DNA from: Flavobacterium sp. GSB-24
GTDB taxonomy: Bacteria; Bacteroidota; Bacteroidia; Flavobacteriales; Flavobacteriaceae
Direction of reading: 5' to 3'
NCBI RefSeq assembly: GCF_027924665.1
Contig: NZ_AP027043.1
Location: 2,914,001 to 2,978,000, forward strand
Length of the DNA stretch: 64,000 bases
Below the pieces are notes generated by a model, which searched no databases, was not told where the DNA came from, and saw only the letters and a program-made list of their open reading frames with translations. Shown piece after piece: positions 18,740 to 27,488 of the stretch (position 1 is the stretch's first letter; every line of letters begins with the position of its first letter). The position numbers and the translations under genes are program-made.

Positions 18740-18808
18740 TCATTCTCGCTGCTATTTTTATAAATGTTGGCAAATAAAAAAATACTACCTTTTACAATAT
18801 AAGAAAAC

Positions 18809-19015
18809 GGTTCTGTAGCATCTATGACTAAGTTTTATCTTTAGCTGTTCAAAACTAATAAAAAATGAATACTAAAGGTGATTGCTATCCAAAGTCAATC
18901 ATTCTCCATGCGGTATGTTTCAAGCTTAGGTTTACGTTAAGTTATCGAGATGTTGAAGATAAGGGGGGGGATTGTATATCATGCTACGCTTCTTATTGCC
19001 ACAATAAGTAAGGTT
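18809..19015 (+). pseudogene. Left-end remnant of an IS6-family insertion sequence with broken transposase start
   Basis: An ATG at 18865 opens a 32-codon stretch that reads as the N-terminus of an IS6-family transposase: KGDCYPKSIILHAVCFKLRF followed by TLSYRDVED. At an 8-G run (18963-18970) the frame breaks and the homology continues in another frame as IVYHATLLIAT, matching the family's 'V.VDHATI..W' segment. The rest of the transposase is missing. GGTTCTGTAGCA at 18809-18820, 45 bases before the ATG, looks like the family's left terminal inverted repeat. This is a dead, 3'-truncated element. The surrounding 18740-19136 gap contains no other gene that I can see. Confidence 0.75.
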
Positions 19016-19136
19016 TTTATTTATAATACTTTATTGATTTACAGGTCTTATTTTTACTTGTACTCTATTCAGACATACTTGAGAATTAAATTACAATTAT
19101 AGTGTACGGTAAGGCATTTATCCACCAGAAGTTCCT

Positions 19137-20030
19137 TTATGTTGTCCCAATCCTGAAGTTTTCATTTGCGTGCAGATAATTTTTTCTGAAATTTAAAGGA
19201 CTTTGCTGATAACGTATTTTGAACTGCGAATTGAAATGTGATAAATTATTAAATCCAGATTCCAGACTAATCTCCAAGACACTTTTTTGTGTTTCGATTA
19301 ACATCTTTGTGGCGTAGGTTAATCGTATTTCATTTAAAAAACTAGTAAATGACTGACGGGTTCTTTGACTAAAGTATCTTGAAAATGAATTGTTAGCCAT
19401 ATTAACAAGCCCGGCTACTGTTTCAATTTTAATATCCTGCTTAAAATTCTGGTAAACATAATGCAGTATTTTTTTCATTCTTTCAGACTCAACACCATTT
19501 CTGCCAATTATGAAATTAGTACTGATTAATTCCAAATGGTCTGATTCTGCAATGCAATTTAGAATTTCCAAAAGTTTGAGCCATCTCGCCAGACCATTTA
19601 ATTCTATAAGCTCAAAAAGCATTCTGCTTACAAGTGTATTTGTAAGGCCTGTTATATTTATTCCCTTTGACGATTGAATTAAAAGCTGGTTAAGATTTTT
19701 ACTTTCCGGCAGAGAAAGAAATCCATCACTAAAAGTTTCACGATTAAAATGCACCACAATTGATTTGGCCCTAAGTTCAGTGTTAGGCAGATAGAATTCA
19801 GGATTGTTCCTGTAAAGATGTGGCAGATCAGGTCCTATTAATACAAGATTTCCGGGGCCAAATTCACTCCTGTGGTCTCCTATAATTCTTGTACCAGTGC
19901 TTTCCACTACCAGAACTAATTCATACTCTGGATGGAAATGCCAGGGTGTAGGAAAATAATTGTAATTGAATAATCTTGTAGCAAAAGATTCATCAAAATT
20001 TTTAGCCAGATAATCTAAGACAGGTTTCAT
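19137..20030 (-). CDS. AraC-family transcriptional regulator with N-terminal cupin domain
   Basis: A 297-residue regulator. The N-terminal cupin contains WHFHPEYELVLVVES (~30-44) and GDHRSEFGPGNLVLIGPDLPHLYRN, a sugar-sensing sandwich. The C-terminal ~100 residues are two HTH units (IKIETVAGLVNMANNSFSRYFSQ, then VLEISLESGFNNLSHFNSQFK followed by QSPLNFRKNY). It is transcribed away from the dioxygenase gene at 20167, with 136 bases between, and probably controls that locus. It has the layout of activators that respond to a small sugar or sugar-derived ligand. Confidence 0.93.
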   Translation of the reverse strand: MKPVLDYLAKNFDESFATRLFNYNYFPTPWHFHPEYELVLVVESTGTRIIGDHRSEFGPGNLVLIGPDLPHLYRNNPEFYLPNTELRAKSIVVHFNRETFSDGFLSLPESKNLNQLLIQSSKGINITGLTNTLVSRMLFELIELNGLARWLKLLEILNCIAESDHLELISTNFIIGRNGVESERMKKILHYVYQNFKQDIKIETVAGLVNMANNSFSRYFSQRTRQSFTSFLNEIRLTYATKMLIETQKSVLEISLESGFNNLSHFNSQFKIRYQQSPLNFRKNYLHANENFRIGTT

Positions 20031-20049
20031 TATTTATTGTTTAGCTAAT

Positions 20050-20081
20050 CAAATATAGATGAAACTATTTTCAGACGCAAA
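20050..20081 (-). promoter_or_regulatory. Bacteroidota-type promoter for the AraC gene
   Basis: Read on the minus strand, TATATTTG (20057-20050) matches the -7 consensus TAnnTTTG. A TTTG (20081-20078) lies 20 bases upstream, close to the expected -33 spacing of about 19. The AraC ATG is at 20030, giving a very short leader. Confidence 0.5.
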
Positions 20082-20166
20082 AAATGTTAGAAAACCATCA
20101 GTTTTGAACAGATATCTGGTAGATTTCATCATTGCAGCTAGTCTATCTTAGCAAAAAAAAAGCAAC

Positions 20167-21012
20167 ATGAGAAATGAAATAACAGAAAAACAGATTGCGG
20201 AGTATCACGATAAAGGATTTATTATAGTGAAAAACTTTTGCAGTAAGGAAGAAATTGACCTGCTTTACCAAACTGCCGTGAATGATCAGGCAATGGCAAA
20301 AAATGCACTTGATTTAAACGATCAATCTGGAAAGAAAACCAAACTTTCACTATGGTTTACACCCGGAAATGATGTTTTTGGCTATCTCACACGTTCCAAT
20401 AAAGTTGTTAAGGCCGTAAGTCAGATTTTAGGAAACAGTGCTCCAGTTTGCCATTACCACTCTAAGCTTATGCAGAAAGAACCAAAAGTGGGAGGTGCAT
20501 GGGAATGGCATCAGGATTATGGATACTGGTATAAAAATCAGTTTATGTTTCCTGAACAAATGATGAGTGTACTTATAGCACTCACACCGGCGAATAAAGA
20601 GAACGGCTGTCTGCAGGTTATTAGTGAATCTCATAAGATGGGCAGAATTAATCACGGCTTTGCTGGCGAGCAAGTTGGAGCTGATATGCAGATGGTTGAT
20701 AATGCACTTAAAACAATGGATCTGGTTTATGCAGAACTGCAGCCGGGCGACGCCCTTCTTTTTCACAGTAATCTGCTTCACAGGTCAGAAGCAAATTTAT
20801 CAGATTATCCAAGATGGTCCTTAATATCTTGTTATACCCTTCAGTCTAATATTGCGTATAATGAAACATCTGAATCTTGGAAAACACCCGTAGATATTGT
20901 TCCGGATGAAGCTATTTTGACTTGGGATCATGAATCCTTGTCATCTGCTGATTTCTTAAAAAAAGAAAATGATCCTGCTCTAAAAGAGACTGGTTGGGAA
21001 GACAAGGTTTGA
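20167..21012 (+). CDS. Phytanoyl-CoA dioxygenase (PhyH) family Fe(II)/2-oxoglutarate oxygenase
   Basis: A 281-residue cytoplasmic protein of the PhyH superfamily of non-heme iron oxygenases. The iron ligands are visible: His115 and Asp117 in WEWHQDYGYW, and the distal His205 in LLFHSNLLHRSEAN, followed by Arg216 in YPRWSLI, the usual 2-oxoglutarate contact. There is no signal peptide. In catabolic clusters, relatives hydroxylate or demethylate small molecules. Here it is the first gene after the divergent AraC promoter and precedes a sugar isomerase-like gene, so the substrate may be a modified sugar or polyol. That part is inference. Confidence 0.85.
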   Translation: MRNEITEKQIAEYHDKGFIIVKNFCSKEEIDLLYQTAVNDQAMAKNALDLNDQSGKKTKLSLWFTPGNDVFGYLTRSNKVVKAVSQILGNSAPVCHYHSKLMQKEPKVGGAWEWHQDYGYWYKNQFMFPEQMMSVLIALTPANKENGCLQVISESHKMGRINHGFAGEQVGADMQMVDNALKTMDLVYAELQPGDALLFHSNLLHRSEANLSDYPRWSLISCYTLQSNIAYNETSESWKTPVDIVPDEAILTWDHESLSSADFLKKENDPALKETGWEDKV

Positions 21013-21113
21013 AATTTAAAGATATCATCTTTGAATTAGTTAAATTTAATTGCTAAAGAGAAGCAGAATAAAAAATATTTTGTCTTTTCAAGGATAGCCA
21101 TATAAAAACTATA

Positions 21114-21935
21114 ATGAAAATAAAATTCTTTTGCCCAAGATGGGGTTCCGAAAATTTACAATGGGATGAGTTTGCCCATAAGGTTAGAGCTGCAGGTTAT
21201 GATGGAATTGAAAGTCCAATACCGTTTGAAGAAAAGGAGAAGCTTGAAATAAAAGAAGCCTTAAAAAGTGAAGGTCTGGAATTAATAGGACAATATTATC
21301 AATCCTTTGAAGAAGAATTTGGAGCTCATAAAGATAACTTTAAAAGACACTTAGAGAGCATTGCAGAATTAAAACCAATATTGATTGTTTCACAAACCGG
21401 AAAAGATTATTTTTCAGCTGCACAGAATAAAAATCTTTTTCAGGCCGCAAGTGAAATCAGCAATAATACCGGAATTACGATATCACATGAGACACATCGT
21501 AACAAAGCCTTGTTTGCTGCGCACATTGCGAAGAATTTATTGCAAGAAAATCAAGAGGTGAGAATAACAGCAGATTTTTCGCATTGGTGTGTTGTTTCTG
21601 AAAGTTTATTAGAGCAGCAAAAAGATGCAGTCAACCTTGCTATTTCCAGAACTATTCACATACATGCTCGAGTAGGACAGCCTGAATCACCACAGGTTGG
21701 CGACCCACGATCCCCTGAATGGAAAATAGCATTTGAAGCACATTTGAAATGGTGGGATCAAATAGTAAAGGAAAGATTCGAAGCCGTAGCAGATTTTTTA
21801 ACCATTACTCCAGAATTTGGCCCAGAGCCTTATATGCAGACAATTCCGTTTTCAGGAATGCCGGTTGCCAATCAATGGGATATTAATATTTATATGATGA
21901 ACTTCCTTAAAAAGCGTTATGCAGAATTCTTATAA
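21114..21935 (+). CDS. Xylose isomerase-like TIM-barrel protein (sugar phosphate isomerase/epimerase family)
   Basis: A 273-residue cytoplasmic protein of the AP-endonuclease-2/xylose isomerase-like barrel family. Landmarks are IKFFCPRWGSENLQWDEFAHKVRAAGYDGIE in two blocks at the N-terminus, HETHRNKALFA (~122-132), ITADFSHWCVVSE, IHIHARVGQPESPQVGDPRS and LTITPEFGPEPYMQT. The conserved Glu, Asp and His residues on barrel strands would bind a divalent metal. Members isomerise or epimerise sugars, keto-acids or inositols. It lies 101 bases after the dioxygenase gene, likely in one unit with it. The substrate cannot be specified. Confidence 0.82.
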   Translation: MKIKFFCPRWGSENLQWDEFAHKVRAAGYDGIESPIPFEEKEKLEIKEALKSEGLELIGQYYQSFEEEFGAHKDNFKRHLESIAELKPILIVSQTGKDYFSAAQNKNLFQAASEISNNTGITISHETHRNKALFAAHIAKNLLQENQEVRITADFSHWCVVSESLLEQQKDAVNLAISRTIHIHARVGQPESPQVGDPRSPEWKIAFEAHLKWWDQIVKERFEAVADFLTITPEFGPEPYMQTIPFSGMPVANQWDINIYMMNFLKKRYAEFL

Positions 21936-22019
21936 TATATATTGCACAAATAAAGAATTTTCTTTTATTGAGTATAATCATTTAAACGAATTTGTCTAGT
22001 CAAAACAAAAAATAAAACC

Positions 22020-24278
22020 ATGTTAAAAAAAATAATTCTTTTGGTAATTTTAATCATACCGTTAACTGCGGTAAAGAGTAACGGGATTGGCGATTGGGGA
22101 TTTACACCCTTGGGGCTCCCTTTTTATCAATATACAGGTAATCTTCCATTTTATGCCAAAGATAAAACCGGTCAGGATTCTGGATTGCCGAGTGACCCTT
22201 ATTTCTTGCTTGGAAATTATAAAATGTCCTTGATAACGCATACTAGTGGAATATATGAGCTATTCAACGCACAAAGAGTATGGACAAGAATAAACGCATC
22301 TTCCCAACCCAATTATGGATGGAACGATGCAAGTATTGTTTTAAATAAAAAGAAACGGATTAATTTGGTTGGGTTAAACTCAATATCAACTGACAATAAT
22401 CTGGTCAAAAAATATTTTGGAGTGGGCTTTGCACGGTACAGTTATCAAGTACAAAAGGATATCATCTGCAACAGATTAATTTCTGTCAAACCATCAAAAG
22501 CTATAAATTCTGGAAATCCTTCTTTTGTTGTTTCGGTACTTCTTAAAAACAATAGTCAGACGACTCAGAATTTAGTATATAAGGAATGCATGCTTGTTAA
22601 CTCGGTGGCAAATGCTTTACAATATATACCAATTGCTAAGCGTCCAATAGTCTATAACACCACAACCTCAGTAGATGAAAAAAAACAAATAGCAATAGGT
22701 AAGATCAATTCTGTTCCCAACAATTTTTTGCTGTTTCCTTCTAAGAACGAGAGATATGTGCATGATGTAAATCCTTCATCTGTATTTATGTACTGTAAAA
22801 AAAATGATTTAAAAGAGAGCAGTGTAAGTGTCAGTAAGGACACACTGGTAACAAATATTGAAGTGAAGTTAAAGCCAAATGAGAGCAGAACATTTCATAT
22901 TGTGATAGGCCTTCAGGAATTAAACAATTTATCTGAAATCGAAAATCAGATAAATGATTTATTTCAGGATGCCGATTTAAATGAGCAGTCTGAAGGTGTT
23001 TTTGCAAAAATGTGGAAAAGTAAATTACCTGATTTGTCACATGAAAGTAATCCTATACTTAAAAGAGAAATGTTATGGAACAGCCATTTTATAGAAGCTT
23101 CTTCAAAATACAATGACTATTACAAAGAAACATTTATTCCTCAGGGATCTGTTTACAGTTATCATTTTGGAGACAATATTTCAAACAGGGACCATTTGCA
23201 GGCAGCACTCGCGGCCTGTTATATTAATCCTGAATTGGCGAAATCATCTATTCGTTATGTAATCAAGCACTCAGAAACTGATGGAGAAATTAAGAGAGGA
23301 AATTCCGGATATGGATATTCTGCACCTTCTATTTTTAAGGAAAGTGATGAGCAGCTGTTTTTCTTTAATACAATTTCTGAATATCTGCTGATTACAAAAG
23401 ATTATGGATTTTTGAATGAACAGCTAACCTACTTTCCTGCCGAATATGGAAAGAGTGATATACTTTTGAATATTTTAAAAAAATATTTTATTTACTTACG
23501 AGATGAAGTGGGTACTGGCCCAAACGGCTTGGTAAAGATGTTAAACTCAGATTGGAGCGACAGTTTTTTTCATAAGTATTCTCCAAATGTATTTGCAGGA
23601 TCTGCAGAATCTCATTTAAACTCGGCGATGGTCCTGGCTATTTTGCCAAAACTCGAAGATGTACTTAAAAAATCAGGAAATAAGGAAGCATTATCTTTTA
23701 TTTCCGCTTTGGAAGATTATCGCCTTAAAATTGAAATGGCATATTTAAAAGATCTTGGAGACAGAAAATTCTCGGCGAGGGCCTACCTAAATCACAAACT
23801 AAAGTTTGGTATTGAAAATGTTTGTATCGAGCCTCAGGGATATTTGCTTCAGATTCCAAATTTACCAGTAGAAAGAAAAAAAGAGATCTATGAGTATGTT
23901 AAAGCAAAGTTATTGGACCCTGAAAAAATAGGAATAAGAACCAGGGAAGAACCTTTATGGGGAGGAAAAGCAGATGGTGAGGATGGCGGGATATGGTTTT
24001 CATTAGAATATCCTGTCTTGCTGGGGGTCGCTACTTTCGATAAACAAGAGGCCCAATCTTTGTTGCTCAAATTTTCTTTTGATAATTTTGCCAGGCAATA
24101 TCCTGAATATTGGATAGGGCAGTGGACGGCTGCTGATGAAGTAAATTCAACCTTATATCGTGAAGGGCTTTATAGTTTTTGGGTTGCTCCAAATGAAACC
24201 AAAACGGCATTCCAGGGCTACTGTTCTCATCCGCATACATGGCCATTGTACTGCTATTTCAAACTTAAGGAATATTGA
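22020..24278 (+). CDS. Exported (alpha/alpha)6-barrel glycosidase/phosphorylase-like protein of uncertain family
   Basis: A 752-residue protein with a Sec-type signal (~1-20). Residues ~25-300 are beta-rich, like the N-terminal super-sandwich of GH94-type enzymes. From ~340 the sequence alternates helices with loop motifs typical of (alpha/alpha)6 barrels: ISNRDHLQAALAACYINPELA, DEQLFFFNTISEYLLITKDYGFL, LNSDWSDSF (compare the GDWND loop that bears the catalytic Asp in GH94), AESHLNSAMVLAILPKL, DGEDGGIWFSLEYP and WTAADEVNSTLYREGLY. I cannot give a firm family. It lies 84 bases after the isomerase gene and ends the AraC-linked locus. Confidence 0.6.
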   Translation: MLKKIILLVILIIPLTAVKSNGIGDWGFTPLGLPFYQYTGNLPFYAKDKTGQDSGLPSDPYFLLGNYKMSLITHTSGIYELFNAQRVWTRINASSQPNYGWNDASIVLNKKKRINLVGLNSISTDNNLVKKYFGVGFARYSYQVQKDIICNRLISVKPSKAINSGNPSFVVSVLLKNNSQTTQNLVYKECMLVNSVANALQYIPIAKRPIVYNTTTSVDEKKQIAIGKINSVPNNFLLFPSKNERYVHDVNPSSVFMYCKKNDLKESSVSVSKDTLVTNIEVKLKPNESRTFHIVIGLQELNNLSEIENQINDLFQDADLNEQSEGVFAKMWKSKLPDLSHESNPILKREMLWNSHFIEASSKYNDYYKETFIPQGSVYSYHFGDNISNRDHLQAALAACYINPELAKSSIRYVIKHSETDGEIKRGNSGYGYSAPSIFKESDEQLFFFNTISEYLLITKDYGFLNEQLTYFPAEYGKSDILLNILKKYFIYLRDEVGTGPNGLVKMLNSDWSDSFFHKYSPNVFAGSAESHLNSAMVLAILPKLEDVLKKSGNKEALSFISALEDYRLKIEMAYLKDLGDRKFSARAYLNHKLKFGIENVCIEPQGYLLQIPNLPVERKKEIYEYVKAKLLDPEKIGIRTREEPLWGGKADGEDGGIWFSLEYPVLLGVATFDKQEAQSLLLKFSFDNFARQYPEYWIGQWTAADEVNSTLYREGLYSFWVAPNETKTAFQGYCSHPHTWPLYCYFKLKEY

Positions 24279-24320
24279 TAAATAATTAAAGGATATTATA
24301 GTAAATTTGTTCTTGATGCT

Positions 24321-24355
24321 GCGAAAGAAAGTCCATATTTTGGGCTTTTTTTCGC
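24321..24355. terminator. Bidirectional terminator between convergent genes
   Basis: A 14-bp imperfect stem (GCGAAAGAAAGTCC at 24321-24334 with its near-complement at 24342-24355; 7-base loop) with A-rich and T-rich arms. It lies between the 752-residue protein gene and the convergent LacI gene. A second 8-bp perfect inverted repeat at 24406-24425 may terminate the minus-strand LacI transcript. Confidence 0.65.
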
Positions 24356-24484
24356 TATTTGAATTTCAAAAATTATTGTGAATGGAAAGATGAAAAATAT
24401 GCTTAAAAACTTATATTTAAGTTTTCTGGTTCATTTCAATAGCCTTCAATCTATGAACTTTAATAGTGATGTTAAATTTGGATT

Positions 24485-25555
24485 TTAGGCAGAAGTTTTT
24501 TCTTTGTCGGTAAAGTCGCTCTCCTCATCAAAAGTCAGATTTTCGATTGTTATGACCTCTGCAGGTATATTAATAATTTTCTGTGGTTCCTGAAAAGTTG
24601 CAAGATATCTGTAAAGAAGTTCAACACCTCTATATCCCTGCTCATAAGGTTTTTGATTGATTAGAAAATCAATAACGCCTTCTTTTAAATATTGTATATT
24701 ATCCTTTACAAGATCAAAAGCCAAAAAGCGTACTTTATTTTCTTTGGTCAATAGTTTAGCAACTATGTGTGCTCTTGAGTTTGGAATAAAAATACCATCA
24801 TTTTTAGTAAGGGTACTTAATTTCTCCATTATTTTAGCCGATAGGTTTTCATCATTGATACTCAGATTAATCAGATCCGTTTTTATTTTTTTGTTTTCTT
24901 TAAAATAGGATTTGAAGCCTTCAATTCTGCTTACAACATTAGGGTTGATATTTTGTTCGTTATAGATGTTAAAGATGAGGTATTTAGCTTTGGATTCCTG
25001 CCCGTAATTAATCAGCTTTCCTGCCAGTCTTCCTCCTTGTGTGGCATCTTGTCCCAAACTGGATAATGCACCATATTTAGTATTATTAGTTCCCAGCAAT
25101 ACAAAAGGAATTTTCTTAGTTGTACATTTTCGAAGAAAAGCTTTTATAGAAGCATTTTGAGGTTGTGAGGTTATAATGGCACTGTATTTTTCAATAAAAA
25201 CCGTCTTTTCTATATTCTTAAAACTATCAATATTATTCTGGTCATAAAAATAATAGCTTATTTTCAAACCGAAAGGCAAATAGTTTCTTCCTGCTGTTTC
25301 TGTTGAATTTACAATTGGCTCCCAATATTCTCCCACTGTATGCTCAGGTAAGATTACAGCAACTTTAAGGCTCTTGCTTAATGCTAGATTTCTGGCATGG
25401 GTATTGGGTGTAAAATTATATTCTTTTATAATTTTCTCAATTTGTTTTTGTTTGTCTTCTGCCACATAACCACGTTTATTAACTACACGGTCAACGGTAC
25501 CTCTGGATACATTTGCAATTTTTGCAATTTCATTAATTGTTAAGTTTTTTTTCAT
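24485..25555 (-). CDS. LacI-family transcriptional regulator, probable regulator of the region 3 locus
   Basis: The ATG at 25555 is chosen over an upstream ATG at 25630, because it places the HTH at the extreme N-terminus (MKKNLTINEIAKIANVSRGT, then VDRVVNKRGYV). The recognition helix carries TVDRVV rather than the usual TVSRVL. The hinge (NFTPNTHARNLALS) and a periplasmic-binding-protein domain follow (LKVAVILPEH, IPFVLLGTNN, LGQDATQGGRLAGKLI, FLAFDLVKDNIQYLKEG, INQKPYEQGYRGVELL). It is divergent from the GH39-like gene; the 370-base intergenic region contains a TGTGC-N4-GCACA palindrome that recurs before two other transcription units of region 3. It is the best candidate for the protein binding that motif; this is inference. 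Confidence 0.92.
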   Translation of the reverse strand: MKKNLTINEIAKIANVSRGTVDRVVNKRGYVAEDKQKQIEKIIKEYNFTPNTHARNLALSKSLKVAVILPEHTVGEYWEPIVNSTETAGRNYLPFGLKISYYFYDQNNIDSFKNIEKTVFIEKYSAIITSQPQNASIKAFLRKCTTKKIPFVLLGTNNTKYGALSSLGQDATQGGRLAGKLINYGQESKAKYLIFNIYNEQNINPNVVSRIEGFKSYFKENKKIKTDLINLSINDENLSAKIMEKLSTLTKNDGIFIPNSRAHIVAKLLTKENKVRFLAFDLVKDNIQYLKEGVIDFLINQKPYEQGYRGVELLYRYLATFQEPQKIINIPAEVITIENLTFDEESDFTDKEKTSA

Positions 25556-25587
25556 AGTAATCTGGCTAAGTTTATTGACTCGATTGA

Positions 25588-25595
25588 CAAAAGTA
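25588..25595 (-). promoter_or_regulatory. Candidate -7 promoter box of the minus-strand LacI gene
   Basis: On the minus strand this reads TACTTTTG, a match to TAnnTTTG, 32 bases upstream of the LacI ATG. No -33 element at ideal spacing is clear. The rest of the 25556-25925 gap is AT-rich, with a second TAnnTTTG (TATCTTTG, plus strand, near 25730) and the palindrome at 25860. Confidence 0.35.
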
Positions 25596-25859
25596 AATAG
25601 TTCGCAGACTATTATCGAATATTCCATCAAAAATACATAAAAATAAAAATATTCTAGGATAACAGTACAATTCGAGTTTAGTGATTAGAATATAATCATA
25701 CATGCAGGAATGAACTTAGATTGAATATTATCTTTGGTATTGTTTTATTTGTTTTTTTTTGTGCTTAAATTTATCAAAAGGAAAATTTATTCATTTTTTT
25801 ATTGCTGTATTCAAAAAAAATTAGATATTTGCTACAAATATATATTTTTTTGCGTAATC

Positions 25860-25873
25860 TGTGCACGGGCACA
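25860..25873. promoter_or_regulatory. Operator-like palindrome TGTGCACGGGCACA (site A)
   Basis: A 14-bp palindrome with 5-bp perfect half-sites TGTGC/GCACA around a CG-centred core, 52 bases upstream of the GH39-like start. The same half-sites with the same spacing recur at 37982, 55341 and 55397, always in leaders of region 3 units. Even symmetry and the central CG agree with LacI-family operators. Confidence 0.7.
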
Positions 25874-25925
25874 CAATAAAAAAAATTATTTTATAATAAT
25901 TTGTTGAATAAAATTGCTAACCATC

Positions 25926-27458
25926 ATGTTTAAAACCACCAGTCATATTATTTGCGCCTTCTTCTCAAAAAAGTTACCATTATCAATATACCTTTTATTG
26001 GTAGTACAATTAATTTGGAGTCAAAGTACGGCTTCACTAAATAATACAAATTTTGAGGTACCGTTAGAGTTCATTGGAACAGTGCAAAATCGTGATGCCA
26101 AAGAAATAAAGACTTCTAATTGGATTATTGGCTGTGAGACGCTCGATCGAGACATGACCGATTACCATCAATATAAAGAATATTTAGGGCCTCTTGGAAT
26201 AAAAAGATTAAGAATGCAGGCTGGCTGGGCCAAAACAGAAAAGGAAAAAGGGAAATATGACTGGAGCTGGCTGGACAAAATTGTTGATGACGCTGTAAAA
26301 CGCGGTTTAGAAATATGGCTGGAAACTTCTTATGGAAATCCAATCTATGAAGGCGGCGGAGGTATTAATTTAAGCGCAGGGATTCCTACTTCTGATGAAG
26401 CTCTTGTTGCCTGGGATAAATGGGTTAAAGCTTTAGTAATTAGATATAAGGATAAAATTCACGAATGGGAAGTGTGGAATGAACCTAATTTTGGCGATAA
26501 TAAAATAAATTCACCAGAAAAAGTAGCTGGATTAAATATTCGCACAGCCGAAATTATAAAGAGTATTCAGCCCCAGGCAATAATCTCTGGACTATCCCTC
26601 GGACATATTGATCTGCAGTATGCCGATAAGTTTTTTAAAGTTCTTCACGATAAAAAGAAACTTAATCTATTTGATAATATGACCTACCATGATTATGTGT
26701 ATAATCCGGATTCTAATTACGGACGTGTATCTGAATTACGTTCTGTTCTTAATAAGTACAGCACTAAAATTAAATTAAGACAAGGAGAAAATGGAGCCCC
26801 GTCATTTGGTGGTGGTGGAAGAGGAGCATTAGGTGATTATGACTGGACAGAACTCTCTCAGGCTAAATGGAATTCACGACGAATGCTTGGCAATCTTGGG
26901 CATGATATCCAATGTAGTATACTGGGAATTATTGATATGAATTATGGTATGGCCGGAAGCCCTATTACTAAACTGAATGTAAAGGGAATTATTGAATCCG
27001 ATGCAACAAGAAAAGCAGTCCGTCCAAAAATGGCGTATTATGCCATGCAAAATATAGCTTCCATTTTTGATGATTCGCTGCAGCGTATAACAGACCTGCA
27101 TCACACCTATAATATAACTGGAGCAGAAAAAGGAGAACACCGATACAGTTGTGGTACCGACAGGAGTATATCAGTTTATGGTTATGAGCATAAAGATTCC
27201 AAAAAACAGGTTTACACAATTTGGATGGACGAGAATATTCCTTTGAATTCAAACACAGGCAAACTTCAGGATTTTTCATTTTCCAATGCAAATTTTGAAA
27301 ACCCAGTATATGTTGATATTTTATCTGGAAAAGTTTACAGTATACCTGCTGATAAATGGAGTAAAAAAGGAGATATTTTTACTTTCAAAGATATTTTAAT
27401 CTATGATTCCCCTGTTTTGATAATTGAAAAAAGTCTCCTGAAAATCAAGACACCTTAG
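25926..27458 (+). CDS. Clan GH-A glycoside hydrolase, GH39-like
   Basis: Start at ATG 25926 (510 residues) is preferred over an in-frame TTG at 25914. It gives a basic N-terminus and a hydrophobic signal ending near LIWSQ. The TIM barrel shows both catalytic glutamates of clan GH-A: acid/base Glu186 in WEVWNEPNF and probable nucleophile Glu288 in LRQGENGAPS. Other landmarks are KRLRMQAGWAKTEKEKGKYDWSWL in two blocks, LEIWLETSYGNP and MTYHDYVYNPDS. The layout fits GH39 (beta-xylosidases, iduronidases) or a near relative. The C-terminal ~70 residues form a small beta domain. It opens the region 3 enzyme run, right after operator site A. Confidence 0.75.
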   Translation: MFKTTSHIICAFFSKKLPLSIYLLLVVQLIWSQSTASLNNTNFEVPLEFIGTVQNRDAKEIKTSNWIIGCETLDRDMTDYHQYKEYLGPLGIKRLRMQAGWAKTEKEKGKYDWSWLDKIVDDAVKRGLEIWLETSYGNPIYEGGGGINLSAGIPTSDEALVAWDKWVKALVIRYKDKIHEWEVWNEPNFGDNKINSPEKVAGLNIRTAEIIKSIQPQAIISGLSLGHIDLQYADKFFKVLHDKKKLNLFDNMTYHDYVYNPDSNYGRVSELRSVLNKYSTKIKLRQGENGAPSFGGGGRGALGDYDWTELSQAKWNSRRMLGNLGHDIQCSILGIIDMNYGMAGSPITKLNVKGIIESDATRKAVRPKMAYYAMQNIASIFDDSLQRITDLHHTYNITGAEKGEHRYSCGTDRSISVYGYEHKDSKKQVYTIWMDENIPLNSNTGKLQDFSFSNANFENPVYVDILSGKVYSIPADKWSKKGDIFTFKDILIYDSPVLIIEKSLLKIKTP

Positions 27459-27488
27459 TTCACTTTCCTAATTTTATTTTATTAAATC

